DNA of 64,000 nucleotides from Progne subis subis (lineage: Eukaryota; Chordata; Aves; Passeriformes; Hirundinidae), in assembly GCA_022316685.1 (NCBI GenBank), contig JAKJHU010000054.1, positions 1,116,001-1,180,000 on the forward strand, written 5' to 3'. The notes below the pieces were generated by a model. That model searched no databases. It was not told the origin of the DNA and was given only the letters and a program-made list of their open reading frames with translations. Of the stretch, positions 25,401 through 39,193 are shown piece after piece. How positions within the stretch are numbered: position 1 is the first letter of the stretch; each line of letters begins with the position of its first letter. The translations under genes were made by a program, and so were the position numbers.

Positions 25401-28400
25401 GAAACGATTGGAAGGGTAACTGCTGGGTGGGAGACACTGGCTGGGAGAGTGAAGTGTGAATCAATGCAGCTCTGGGTAACCCAGACACCCAGCCAGGGTC
25501 ACCAAAATCAGCAGTGTCTCCATCGTGGTGCTGTGTTTGTCTGCTGCAGAGATGAGATTTTTGGGTAGCTTTAGTACAGCTGTCAGAACTAAGTCAAGAA
25601 AAACACTGAAATTCAGAATTTTTCCCAGCCAGATCGCATGTTCTCATACCCCAGGTTTTCCTCTTTGCATTACTCATCGAGTGCATCTTCAGCCCTGAAA
25701 GCAGCTCAGATTTCAGCTCCTCTGGCTGAGAGCAGAAGAAAATCAGCTCTAATCCTGCCTGATGAGTGTGAGCTGGGTTTACCTGGCTGTTACCTGCAGC
25801 CACCACGGGATGGGCCAGGTGGAGCTCGGCAATGCCAACGGGCAAAGATGCTCCCTTATCGCTGAAGCTGACACAGCCAGCTTCAATATTTGTGCTGCAA
25901 ACTGTCCCCTCATCCCAATCTGTTTGAAAACCATCTCGCAGGAAATAGGTGCTCTAAAGTAAAAACAGCAAATCCCATGTATGAATTAGGCAGCTGAAAA
26001 TGGTGGGGAAAACCTGAGTCATTTGGCTTTGCAGGATAGCAAAAATCCCACCCAGCTGTGCTTGTGCTGAGAGGAGAAGGACCCCTGGCCACAGGGATGT
26101 CAGCAACACAGCAGAGCACCTGAGGAATGCTTCGGAGCTCAGCTTGGTTTGCATCTTTACAGTGATAAAGTAGCAGGAGTTCTTCAAGCAGAAAATGCTG
26201 GAATCAGCTTTACCTTTATTTAAAAGGGAATTTAAGGTGAGACTTGGGAAAAGGTTGGTGCCTGCTCTATTTATTTGTATCCCCTTTCTGGTCCTGTTTG
26301 CTTTCTAGTCAAGAGCTCTGCTTCTTCAGTGTGCATTCAATATTAAATTGCCTCTTAATGTACTAACAGCCAGGCTTCTCTTGAAGAATATCCTCCAGCA
26401 TACAGAATCTGCAGCATTTGTCAAGGAGAAAAGGATTAAGTGAATAGGGACTCCAGCCAAGTTCCCTTGATTTTTTATTTTTTTTTTTTTTTTCTTTCCA
26501 GGTACTGGCAGATAAAAAAAAAAAAATTACAAAATTTCCTGGATCACTTATTTATTTAATTTTCCTATGCCTATGTAATCACTTTTTGTTGACAAAAACA
26601 TTTCAAACTCACATCTCGGCCACCTCCATTACGATCGGGACTTATCCAAGGTCACAGAGCCACTGGCAGGGCAGCGAATAAGACTCCATCTCCCAGATTT
26701 TATTTTATAAATCTGGCACCAAGGATATCCCAAACTCACTCCTGATCACATCTGATTTGGAAAAAGACTGAAACACCATCTTGATGTTCAGGAAGGGCTT
26801 TGATTAAAAAAAAATTTAGTTACCAGCACATTCCCCAAGGAAAGCTTCTTCCCAAGGAGGCTGGAACATGATGCTGAGTGCAAAGACATTTCTCATCATG
26901 GAGGAAAAGAAGATCCTCAGGATTTCTGACTGGGAAGAGAAATATCCTCTCCATCCACAGGGCAGGTGATAAAAGTTACCTGGAGGGCTGGAACCCTCCA
27001 AGAAGATGCAGAAATCTGCAGAGGGCAGAGGAGTGGTATTATGAAGACAAAATTCCTGTTTAAAGCCTCTCTGAACTTGGTCCCTCTTTTTTATCTAGGG
27101 ACTGCTGCCCTCTCTGAGGAGAGAAGGCTCAGTTTGGAAATCCTAAAGCTGCCTACAGAGAAAAATATCACCGGAAAAGTCCAGATCTATTAATCCTCTC
27201 ACACGTCATGAAGCTGCCCCTGGAGCGGGATAACAGCTAATCCTGGGGACGGAAAACCCCCTTCCCACTGATCAAACAGCAGTGTGGCAAAAGCCCTCCC
27301 ATTCCTGTTCTCCGAGTATGAAAAGCTTTAATCCTGTTTAAAAAGCCTTCAAGGCAGCTTGGCTTCCCACCCTGCTTTTCCAGCAAATCCCAAGTGCTTT
27401 TAACTCCATTGCACCGTAAACATGTGAGCGCTGAGCAGCCCTCAGAAGCACATTTCTGAGTGAGCCTTAGGGAACTTGGGCAAAGTAAATAATGTGGCAG
27501 GAAAGCCTTTCTAGAGGTTTCACAGCCTCTAATTTCCTCACCCAAGGGTCACAAGTACAGCAGCTGTCACTTAAAGCTCTCAGCAATTCACACGTTCCAG
27601 CCCAGCTCTTGCCATTCAGTGTTTGGGAAACACTCAACGCCATCTCCTCCAATTGTCCCCAGAGTAAATAAAGTTCAAAGCAATAGGACAAGAAAATTAG
27701 AGGCTGTGAAGTCGTGAGAAACAGCTGTAAGGAAAACTGCCTTGCCCAGAGCAAGGTGCATTAACTTGCAGCTCCCTGCCTCGAGTTTTTGCTCAGGAGA
27801 GATCCGGGATAGTAGAGAAAGCACCCAGCTGCACCATGGCCGTGGACACTGGGATCCTGGCAGGTGGGGACACAAAGGACACAGCACTCCAGTGCCCTTT
27901 AATAGGATTTCTCCAGCCCAGAGAGAAGGAAAGCAGAGGTGGCTAAAAGAGGAGTGCTGGAATGAAGATCTGGAGGCTGTGCCTCTGGAAGGAGGATTTT
28001 TCCTCAGGTGAGTGGAGGAGAAATGCAAAAGCAGAAATGGAAGCAGAGCATCAGCACAGAGACCACTTCTTGTTGTGCAGCAGGAATGAAATAGGAAGAG
28101 GACTAGAAAACACAAAAAGTTCTAGGAAGGGATAAAGGAAAAACTTACCAGGGGGCAAATAGAGTGAAGGGAATGAGCAGCACAGCCTGAGAAGGGCCAG
28201 CAGTGCATTTAGGCAGGGATCTTAGTCCTACCATGTGCTCTCATGATGAACAGAGAAAAGGCTGGCACAAAAACATGAACAAGCCTCAGACAGACGTGAC
28301 CTCGGTGTGAGAAAAGTTCTGTTGATCCACCAGATTTGATGACAGAAAGGAAATGCAGAACGTTCAGGACCAAAAGGAGGCGAAGGTGGAGTATGAGAAG

Positions 28401-30225
28401 ATGGCAGGTAAAGAGGGCAGACAGAGTGGAGGATGAAAACAGCAGGATTTTGTTTGACTCGCTCATCTTGGGGAAAGAGTTGAGAAAATTCTCTGGGTGG
28501 CAGGAGGCTGCTGGTCAATTTGAATCCCAGTGGAGAAACTAAAAGATATTCCTGGATGAGAGCACCTGATTTCTGTGATGTTGGGCTTGGGGCAGGGAGT
28601 GAAATCTGCTTTTCAGGAGATCTAAGCACAAGGATGTTCAGGACCAGCAGGAGGATGTTCAGTGAACAGGTTTAATAGATTTGCAATCCCAGAGCCCCCA
28701 GCTCCTCTGCTCTCCTCCCAGCCAGGCTACCCAGGAGCTGGGAAGGAAGCCTGGCTGAACACACTTCCCCAGCAAATGGCACAGAGGTCCAACTTGTTGT
28801 GACCTTGGCTAAAGAGATCTGCCTTTAATCATGACAGAGGATGAGCTTCTGGGCTCCTTCCCTAATGCAGAGACATAGCAAAAAAAATCGCAGCCTAAAA
28901 GTTGTGCTTTTAGAGAAAAAGCTTTCTCTGCTACATACATCATTACCCAACAATACAGAGCAGCTACTTAGAGTATCTCTGCATTCATTTAAAGACCTGA
29001 TTTTAAAAGCCAGCAGCTTTATCCATGGTATAATGTGTCAAGTGCAAACTGAATTGACACTTATGCAAGTCAAAGCAAATGTTTTTAAGATGTGACAGCA
29101 GAGCCATTACCAGCTTCATATATTTCATTCTACTTTTGTGCACACAACCAAGCATATTATTGGCTTTTTATTTCCCTCCTTGTTTGCTTCAGGATTCTGA
29201 TTAAAGCAAGGAAATATTTCATGAGCTGCCAGGTTATGTTTAGACTATTAGGCCCATCTATGAGAAATATTTATTGGTTTAGGAAATGGGAGAAAAGGAA
29301 AGCTGGTGATACATCTCATCCGCTTTGAAAACAGAGCAAAAGCCTCTCAGATTCTCGTTAGCCAAAGAGATAGGGTGAACTTGGCTCAGTATCAAAAGCT
29401 GTAATGGCCAGATGATACAGAGCCCTGGTCTGGTCTAAAGCTCCTGGATCTGTTCAGCTTTGGACTGAAAATGTTAATGATGATAAAAGAATTTATGCTT
29501 GGTTAATGTCTTGTAATAAACCCCCCCAGGTCTCTGACACAGTCCTTTCTTCACCTTCCCTCTCTTGATGCTGTCTGAGGTCACTGTAGGTGACTGCACA
29601 GCCCCCTCAGCGTTCAGACTGAAGTTCTGAGTCTCCCTTGGTAGGAGCCAGGGGGGTTTTAATGCCAGCAAACACCTGCTGTGCCTGCCCTGGGATGACA
29701 GGAAGACAAGCACGGCCCAGGAGTCACAACCACAAACACAAGCAGGGCACCCAGGCCCGGGGCAGCTGTGAAATTACAACCTGAAAGAGGCATCCTGCAG
29801 ACAGGCAGCTGAGCGTAGGTGGGGCTCAAGCACATTCTGTCATTACCAGACAGGAAATAAGGCACAGACGTGAGGCACTTGGTTTCCAGACTTGCCAGGG
29901 AAAACAAGAATTCCAAGGATAATCAGGATACTTTCCCAACCATTCTGGAATGAGAACCTGCACAGCTTCACTGCATCTGAAAGCTGGATGCAGTGTGAAA
30001 CCCGAATAGCCACAAGTAACATAAGGGGAGAAAAACCCAAACCTCCGCTATGGGAACACATTTTCTTCCCTTTTCATTCTGCTGGGAGACAGCAGCTCCT
30101 GCAGATTCTGCTGCTCGAGCTTCCCCAGAGGTGAGGGGAGGGTCACAGCAGAGGTTACAGCACACACAACCCCATCTGCACCTCCAGGGCAGGTACAGAG
30201 CTGACTGAGGAATGGGCAGGGGTGA
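19440..30225. other. Intergenic, no supported gene
   Basis: It holds a short TATATATCTATC-type tract at about 20093-20117 and the T/A pair at 26.5 kb. A repeat-poor AT-rich stretch at 21300-21560 and another at 28850-29300 resemble non-coding regulatory DNA. The frame near 22552-22794 has two Cys pairs but nothing else to support it. Confidence 0.5.
26468..26527 (+). repeat. T-run followed by A-run
   Basis: A T-rich run (about 26471-26493) and an A-run (about 26514-26526) are separated by roughly 20 bases including CAGGTACTGGCAG. They could pair as a hairpin. Confidence 0.75.
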
Positions 30226-30229
30226 GAGA

Positions 30230-30960
30230 AAGAGGTGATTTATTTAAGAGGTTCTAAATCAGTTCCCTGAGATGGCTGACCTGCTGACAGTGACTTAATC
30301 AGCGCAAAACATTTCCTTGATTTGTCACCAGGGAACAGCAAAATATTCTCGGAAGAGCTTCATCTTTTATCTTAAGGACTATTTACATCAAGGAGGTTAA
30401 GACAGCTTTAACCCCACAGACAACACAAACCTTTGGATTTGCTGTTCTTAAACACTACCTGGGAACAGGGTCTTTCTTGTCTTGACTTACATCTGCCTAC
30501 CCACAAAAGAAAGAGCTCTGTGCTGCATCTTTTTTATTCATGAAGATAAATCCGTTGTGTATTTTGCTAATGATCTCTTAAGTCTGCAATTTGCACCTTT
30601 TTATAGCAGTGAAAGTTAGAGATGCAGTAAGCCATGTATTTAAGGCTGGTAACTTAATGGGAAAGGCATTAACTACCATTTCAGATTTTTAGTTCTGTTC
30701 CCCTCCCCATCCTTGGTAATTACCTTGTTACTTAACAGCAGCATCAGCAATTTTATTGACGTGCTTTTAGCACAGGCCACTACCAGAGGACAAGAGTGCT
30801 GGAGCATGTTACAGACTCCAGAGTAAACTTTATCTCCTGCTCTTCTTTAAAAAGGATCAGAACATTACCCACCTCTCCTCCACCCTTTAAAATCAGCAAG
30901 CCTCAGCAAGGCCTGCTGCCCAGGCAGTTGTAGGCTTTTAACAGATAAGAAATCACTTCA
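30230..30960 (+). promoter_or_regulatory. Candidate conserved non-coding segment
   Basis: A long repeat-poor stretch with dense AT-rich cores (TTATTTAAGAGG, GATTTGTCACCAGG, TTGCTAATGATC, TTGGTAATTACC, CAGATAAGAAAT). No frame over 60 codons with splice support occurs in it. It looks like regulatory DNA of the kind found in vertebrate gene deserts. Confidence 0.25.
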
Positions 30961-32075
30961 GACCCCCAAGTCAGAACTCATCCCAAGAGATGATAACCTC
31001 TGATCAGCTCGGCTTCTTTATTTTTCTTGTACCATTTGTGGTGAGGGGATGGGGGGAACTCTGCAGCCCCATTAGGATCAAGTTTAATTCATGATGGAAA
31101 TGAAGAGGCAAAGAGAAGTAAAGAAAGAGTAACCAGAAATCTCCTTGTGGCCCTGCAGTTATTTCTGATGAGGGTGGTACTGGGCTGGGAGCCTTTCAGT
31201 GCCTCCCGTTCCTCACTCCTGTTCCCCCGGCTCTGTGGGATCCTCCCCGTGGCCAGGCCTCCTCCCAGGGAGACCCCACACCCACAACAGCCAGCTGGCA
31301 TTGCCCTCTGCCAGCACTCCTGCCTTGCTAATGCACCTTCTCAGCCTCCTGAGGCCATCTATAAAACCAAATAATTCCACATTTGGCAGTGTTCAACAAG
31401 CATCTGAATTACTGAATTTTCTGAACATCCCCACAGCTTCCTGGGGAGAACAAGCACTGTCCTGGATCAGCTTTTTTATGACTGGCAGTGGATTTGGGGA
31501 GTTGTATCCACCTCACCATTGTGCACGTTGGCCTGCACACATGCAGCAGAAGACAAAAGGTCTCGCACAGAGCTTATCAGCACATGGCAGGCATTTTAAA
31601 CCATCGTGCAAAGGAAAAAAAAAACATGTTAAGCATGTAAGAGAAGGAAATCCCTAATTGGAAACACAATTGTCTCGTAAGAATGGCTCCAAAATCAACA
31701 GCCACTCCAATTTATTTGGTGTTTTATCAAGCCAAATAGCCCCCAAAGGCCTTGCAAGACGAGCCTCTAATAAGGCTTATAAAACCAGCCCTCTCTAACA
31801 GAGGCTGGGGCAGGGAGGGGGAGTAAAAGGCCTTTTAGCATGTGAATTGTGACAGCAATGCCAGCCTGTGAAAGCTCCAGCTAATAAAGGCTCCAGAAGC
31901 TCTGGGGGATCTGCAGGAGCTTCAAGTGCAGAGGTTCATGGAGAACAGGTGGGAGGAACAGCTGAGATCCAGCCCCCAGGCTGGGCAGCCAGGGGAGGTG
32001 TGGAGTGGGACCAGGCAGCACTCTCAGCCCCGTGACATTCCACTCGCTGGGGCTCAGGAACAGGACACAACGACG

Positions 32076-32104
32076 ACTCCCACTGTTGTCTCAGCACTTC
32101 AGTT
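32076..32104 (+). repeat. Copy 1 of an unexplained 29-base repeat
   Basis: A 23-base exact match with 39171-39193, extending to 28 of 29 bases. It contains GTTGTCTCAGCACTTCAG. Flanks are unrelated. Confidence 0.8.
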
Positions 32105-35100
32105 TCCTGTGTGCAGGACAAACTCTCAGTGCGTGGGGCACAGGTCTGGTGGATCAGCTCAGAAGATGCCCCCCAACTGAATTAGGAAGCTCTCCTGTCA
32201 CACCAACCCCACCCTTCCCCATGGTTTCTGAAAAGAAGCTGTGCTTTGATCCTGCCCATTGAGGCACTGCACATAAGAACCCAATTTTGAAATTATTTTA
32301 TTTCATTTTTCCCTCTTCACTGACAGGAGAAGGAGAGAGCCTGAAGGAAAAGCAGAGGGGACATTTTTATTCCAGCCTTATAGTGTGTCTGGAAGGCAAT
32401 ACTGCAGCAATGAGTGTGTGACAAGAAACATGAGCAGGAAGGGGAGTGTGACTGTAAAACGTGCCTTAACATCCCCTGCAGGAGCACATCCTCTGAGTGC
32501 CATCCCTCCATCATCACTGTCCTGCCCAGGTGATGATACACAAGTCAGGGAAAGCAAAACCAGCCAGCACAGGTCACACTTCACTGCACACTTTTGCAAA
32601 CCACGCTAAGAAACCCTCAGAGGAAAGAGCCAGCTAGTTTCAAGTCTATTTTGAGTTGCACAGTGGGGTTGTAAATACCTTGTTTCTGGCAGTTCTACAG
32701 TGGTTAAAAAATATATCAAGTAGCCATGGAAAACCCAAGACATAAATTTGTTGCAGAAAGAAACGTCTCTTTTCTCCTGCAACAAAGACAACAAGTGCTT
32801 TAATTTGGTTTCCATTTTCTGGCTGATGCTGTTCTGTGAGCAGGTCTGTAATGGCAGAGCTGTGCTTGTGAAGATTATTCCAGAAGGATGTGCCCTGCCC
32901 TGCTGGGAATGTGCAAGGCTGCACATAGCCTGGTTTAACCAACACGCACATCTACCAGTCAGCTGACAGATTAAGGCTCTCACTACTTTCAATGCCTTTA
33001 TGATGATTTTGCTGAAATCTGGGGTGGGAAAGATCTGTTTTACCATTTTCTTAGACTTAGAAATAACTGATATGTGAAAATCACAGTGATTCCAAGCCTG
33101 CCCATCCATAGGGAAAATCTGTTATTTAGGAGTCACACATCAGGGCCTTGAGTGCATCAAAGACCTTGCAATCTTCCCCACACAAGAACCTTTAGGATTC
33201 CTCCACATCTCCAGGTAGATTTCCACACCTTGGCACAGAGCTGTGGCCCTGCAGGCTCCTGCAGCACATCCCTGCCCTCCTTTCTCCAAGACACCTCATT
33301 CCAGCCACGGGAAAGGGATGAGCTCTCACGGTGCTCATGGCAAACACCCCTCTGCTGGCACAGCAGTGACCTGGCACCCTCTCCCCACCCTGCAGGACTG
33401 GGAAGGGATGCGCTGGCTGCCAGCCCGAGGGACTGCTGTGGTGCCACCATGGATCCACAGGCAGCCAGCAGCGCTGGCCATGTCCCTTGCTGACCCTGAC
33501 TGCTGGCATCACCTCCCATTCTGATCCCAGGCCTGCCTTGGCACTGTGCGCTTGGGGAGTGATTTTGGGCCCTGGTTGTTGTTGCTGGAGCTGCTCCGCT
33601 CTTCTTGCTGGGGGTTACTGTGGCACTGCAGCACTCATCAGCAAGGCCACAGCCTCTGCTTGTCCTGTTGGCTCTGTCACCTCCCTGCTATGATCCTGCA
33701 GTTCTGCCTGGAGTCAGTAACCCCAGGAGAGCCAGGCAGGCAGTAACTAAAGAGGAGAGCAGCTTCCTCTGAAAAATACAGCTCAGGTATGACTAATGTG
33801 CCAGAAAGCTCATGGCTCAAGTAATCCCCTGCTCAAGACTTTATCAATAATGCACAATTGGATTGTGGAATACAAAACCCCTGGAACTTAATAAAAGGAC
33901 TGGCTTAAGCACTGAGCTAACATCACTGGGATTGATGAGTGAGGACAGTTTCAGACAAATTACACCTCACAGCCAGATAAGACCTATCTTCAGGAGACTG
34001 GATGAAAGACAGGCAGCTCAGCTGAGCTGTTCACCTGTCCAAAGTAAAGAGGTTCTGAGAGGAAAACAATGGCTTTAGGAATTAAACACATTTCCCAACC
34101 AGACTCTTTGGGGATGAACACTCATAAATTGAAGGGGAGGTTTGTCTAATGATATTTTAAACATTCCAGTACTTGGCAAAAATTTGTCCAAACTTGAGAG
34201 TTGGGGCCAACAAATGTGGCTTATACCCAACCCCATTTTCCCTGACACGTGAGGATGCCTTTTTGCCAAAATGTCCCAGAACTGTCCCAGCACAAGCATG
34301 TGCTCAGTGTTGTCCTGAAACAGCAGCAGGCTCAGCCCCAGCCCAGCACTCTGACCCCAAACAGATGTAGCTTGGCCCTGGAACAGGAGAAATCTCTACA
34401 GAAAAACAGACTCCGAGGGAAATGGGACAAAATCAGCACAGAAGGAAAAGCTCAGAGGCAGCAGAGGCTGAGAGAACAGGGAATGTACACTGGGTATGGG
34501 CCAAAGTGGAGCCATGGCTTTTGGAGAGAATGTCCCAAACTGCAGACAGTGCAGAAAGAAGGGAAGGAAAGTTAGAGGCAAACCTTTGAAAAAGGGAGGC
34601 TCTTCAATGAACATACACAATTAATGTGTGACCTGCAGAGGTAAAGCATGCATACTGCTTCCCAAGACCTGCCAACCAAAATGCCAGCTCCTCAGGTTTA
34701 TAGGTGGAGCCTGATCCATCCATATCCCAGACCCTGATTGGAGTAAGGCTGTTCTGAGTTCACTGTCACCACAACTGTGAGGTATCTGCAGTGAATAGCC
34801 CCTCCCTGGCTGGCTGAAGACCAGGGCTGGGATTTGGGTTGCATGTCCCACTCGGGATCCACCCTTTCCGCTCCTCACAGAGGCTCTTTGGGGGTTGTAC
34901 AAACTCTCTGTGGTGTCCTCAGAAGACAGAGCAGGATCGGCACTGCACGTGACATCAGCCCCATCCCCCTGCACACAGCACCCACAGCCCACATGCAGCA
35001 CTTCCAGCAGAGCACCAGGAGCCTGTCAGGAGGGATTAGTCCCACATGCCTCCCTCAGCATTAGCACAAACTGACAGGACAGCATGGAAAGCCCAGCAAT

Positions 35101-35189
35101 TCCCAGGAACACTTTATTTATTGCAATCCACGGTAAGAACAGCTCATCTGGAGCCAGGCTCCAGCCCAACTCTGATTGCCAACTATGGG

Positions 35190-35440
35190 GAGACAGCTGA
35201 AATTACAGTAATGCAATTTCAATATCCTCACAGAGGTAAATGCGCTCAGTTGCCTTAAGGCCTCTGTAAACATTAATTATTAACTTAATGTCTGGCTTCC
35301 CTGAGGTATCCATTATCCTGTGTATTAATGGCCCTTCCAATAAGGCAGGGAGCAAACAGCTTGCAGATTACCTGATAGTGTTAGTGAAAGTTTGCAAATT
35401 GATTTGGTTGGATTGGAAAGCGCTTGGCAGCTAACTGATC
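35190..35440 (+). promoter_or_regulatory. Candidate conserved non-coding segment, homeodomain-rich
   Basis: Closely spaced ATTA/TAAT cores (AACATTAATTATTAACTTAA near 35270, TGTATTAATGG near 35320) with CAGATTACC and GATTTGGTTGGATTGG following. Without repeats and without coding potential. Candidate only. Confidence 0.25.
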
Positions 35441-38400
35441 ACAGAATCTGGAGAAAGAGCAGAGCACAATAAAAGATGTTTTCTTTCCTCACAGCTTTAT
35501 CTGCTCAGGAAAGAAGAGGAGCCAAGCACGGCAGTGCTGGTTGTTCTTTTGGACGCTTCTTTCCTGTCTCCCATCCAAAGTGCGATGAAGGAGAGCCTCA
35601 GGCAGAGAACTCAGCTATGGCAAGAGGTAACATTAATGCTGCTCTAAATGCCTCCCCACAAAAGTTAAGTCAATCTTATTGCTAACACCCAGCTCTTCCA
35701 TATTTCACTGTCAGGGGATTTTCACATCCATACGGGATAGGCCTGAGGGGTCAGATTGACAAAAGGATTTCAGTGAAGAACCTCCAGTGCAGTCCAACAC
35801 TGGGATCCTCAGAGCTGCTTAATCCTTTAAATACTCTCAGATCCACACACAGGAGTAAGGGTGACAAGCTGAGCATGCAGACATGTACCATTTGCACTTC
35901 CTTCTTGCATAAACCACTGCTCAGCTCATTTTCTCCTCCCAGAAAGCTGCTTTTACAACCCTCTGAAACACCTCATTTAACTGGAGAAGTATTTGTTCAT
36001 TAGCGCTCCGTGCAGCAGGAAGCACATGTCAGCGTGGGAGTTCAATCCCCCAGGATATGACAGGAGAATTCATTGCACAGCACAGGACTCTGGAGACACT
36101 CCTGAGGCTGCAGCTCAGCTCTCATCCCAATCCCACCCTGCTCAAAGCATCACAGGAAGCCCACAAGCAGGACAGCCACATCCAAGGGCTGCTCGAGATA
36201 AGACCAACCAATATTAAAAGCCAGCATCTTCCCTTTGGAAAGATAAGGCAAACCTGGCAGATTCTCATCTCGATTTTTTCATCCAGGATGCCACGTTCTT
36301 TGAACAGCCACACGCAAAGCGAGCAGCAGGCACGTTTGCAATCTGCCGTGTGCTTTGCTGGGCCCCTTGTGCTCGGAGAGAAATCTATATTCTCTGATTC
36401 TATCTGGATGTCAGGGAGTGATTTAAAGGAAGACCAAGTAACAGTCCTTGATAGATTTTTGGTTATGTTGCAGTTTGCTGTTTAGTCAGGTAACATCTGT
36501 TCTTCAAGCAGAGAAACACGATCTTGCTCTTTCATGTAAATTTATGGAAGAAGTTATGATTTTATCCTATATTCTAATAAGGATTCAGACTTAGCTGTTA
36601 AAAGGAGAACCTTGTTTGTGCTGGAGTTTTGTGCCTGTTATTTTATCATAATTTAAAATCAAACTAGTCAGACACTAAATTATTTCCTGCTGAGAAATGT
36701 GCAAAAACTCCCTTTATTCCTATATCCTCTTTACCGCTGGCATCTTGTATTTATAGAGTGTAGATGGAGAACTTAACATCCATGTTTTCTCCTTTTAAAG
36801 TCTCTCCTTTGATCTAGTTATCCATCCAGGAGATTGCTTTGATCCTTGCAGTTTTGCTAATTCCAAATACTCAATTATGCTTATCTAGTCCTGGAGGATC
36901 TGAGTTTTTCAAGCTCTCCCTCATCCACTGCTGGTTTACCAACACAGCCCAGCCTTAATCAAAAGGAACTTGTTCTTGCTCAGAGCACTGCAGGCTACAG
37001 ACTCATCTGCCAGCCTCAAAAACCCAGGAGAGCCTGTTTTTCCTTCCTGGCCATATCCCAGGGAAGCAGGATGGGAGAGAAGGGCGGGTCATGCGCTGGA
37101 CAGTGATGTCAGAGAACAAGTGAAAGAGTCCAGGAAGGAATGGTCACACAGAGGAACAGAGCTCAGGGCTCTCACACAGCTCCTCGGGCTGGGAGCCTGT
37201 CAGGTCACCCAGTCATGCTGCTCTTCTCTCTCTTTCTCCATATTTCAGTCACTCAAGAGCCAGGAACCAAGGGGATGGGAGAACCTGGACATCACAGCCT
37301 TGAGGGAGCTGAACTGAGTAGGAAAAGCAGAAGAAATGGGGAGCAGTTCTCCAAAAACACAACCACCTTCCCCACCCATCAACCACAAGGGGAGTGAGCT
37401 GAGCCTGATCCCAGGCCTGTCTGCTGCTTGTTTTAAAAATCTTCTCCCTTACAATATCATTATGCCACGTGAATGGAGGTTATCTAAATCCTGCATGATC
37501 TCTCCCCCAGGGAGCAGGGAGAGAGGCAGAAGAGGAGAATGCCATTATTTCATGATGGGATCTGAAGTAGTAGGGGATTTCCTTTCAGCTTCCAGAGGAC
37601 TGAAACAAATTGAGATACACCAGCCGAATGCTTCACTGCTCGGTATTTTGACACCACATTACTGCTCAGCACCTGAAACTCATCTGATGGAAGACGTGAC
37701 CACAGCCCTGCTTTCCTCTCTGCTACCAACTCCTTCCGTGCCATTCCTCATTCTCAGACTAAGAAAGAAATTAAAATCTTCTCTTAACGCCTTAAAAGAG
37801 CGATAGGGAAAAATACAAAAGGAAGAAGATAAAATCTGAAGAGGCAGCAAGCGGCCACAACTGAAGTACAGCACTGAAATAATTATCTTGTTATAAGAGC
37901 CCAGGCAAGCCTGCTGAAGGGGCAAATTTCTCCCATCAGAAGGTCAGTGCAGGTTCCCTTCCCTCCTCATTATATACCTCATATAAAGGTATTTCTGTTC
38001 TTGCAAATTGAAGGCTCAAGTGGCAATTTCTTGCAAAAGCTTCTCCTACCACCAGCACAAGGAAGAAATAATGTCTGAGAATAATGGCTTAGCACCACTC
38101 TGGCACTTCCAGCAGCTTTCCAAGAGGCAGGTTACACATGGAAGGCAGGAGACGAGCTGCTATTACGCCCTTTTCTATCCTGCAGCCCCCTCAGCAGCAA
38201 GGCAAAGAACAATTTTTCATGTTTTGCTTCAGACAAGATCAACAACACCAGGGCAGCCCCAACAACACGATGCCTATAAGTCAGCTGAGAGATGAGAGAG
38301 GACTTTATTTTGCCAGTCTGCCCTAAGGAGAACTTTGCAGGAGCTCTCGGTAGTTCAGACAGGTGCGTGACTGAGGTTCAGTGTCTGCCCTCACAGAGTG

Positions 38401-39164
38401 AGCTGGGACGCCAAAATGGGGTGCAAGAAAGAGACCTGCAGTGGGGAAAGAGCCCTGCTAGTGCTGCTGTGTGCATAACCCTGTTACACTGCTCCCCTGG
38501 AAACCCTGCCAGGAAGGTTGTAGCAGTGGAAAAGGAGAGTAGGTGGCAGGTGGAGGAGCTTTTCTGCAGTTGGCTTTCCTTGCCCCACTGCAAAGCTCTC
38601 GTGCAGGTGGAGTTTGCTCCCCACAGAACTTCAGTGGCCATCAGTAGATGAAGTTTCAGGCAGAGTCACTGAAATCTGCCAGCAGAGCTGTGTTTGGCAC
38701 ACTGACTCACTGCTTCAAAGCTGCAGCCTTCTGAACCAGCTTTTCCAAGCTGAATTACTCACCTAACATTTGTTGAATTTCAGTGAACTCCTTTTTGTTG
38801 TAAGGGAGAACCTATAAAATTCATCCTTCTTTGTATTACAGAAAATCCCACTAAACCGTCCTCTGGAAAAGCTGAGCACTGTGTTTATGCTGCAAGAGGG
38901 CAGCACAAACAGAGCACCTTCCTGTCCTGACAGATTTTAGACCATCAGTCCTAAACCTGAGATCTGCCTGCTGCACGTTTCTCGGCTTTACCTATCAGCG
39001 CTTTGCCTGAAAGAAATTAATCAAAGGATTGTTTGTGAACTCAGCATGGTGTGAGCTTAAGCTCCCCAAATCATTAAGCACTTAGAAAGGGGGGTTTTTA
39101 GAACATTTTAAGTAACAGGCCTGATAACAAAGTTGCACTTTTTGTGACTGACTGGCAGTGAAAA

Positions 39165-39193
39165 ACTCCGACTGTTGTCTCAGCACTTCAGTT
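39165..39193 (+). repeat. Copy 2 of an unexplained 29-base repeat
   Basis: The same orientation as the copy at 32076-32104, with one mismatch. Seven kilobases separate the two. Confidence 0.8.
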
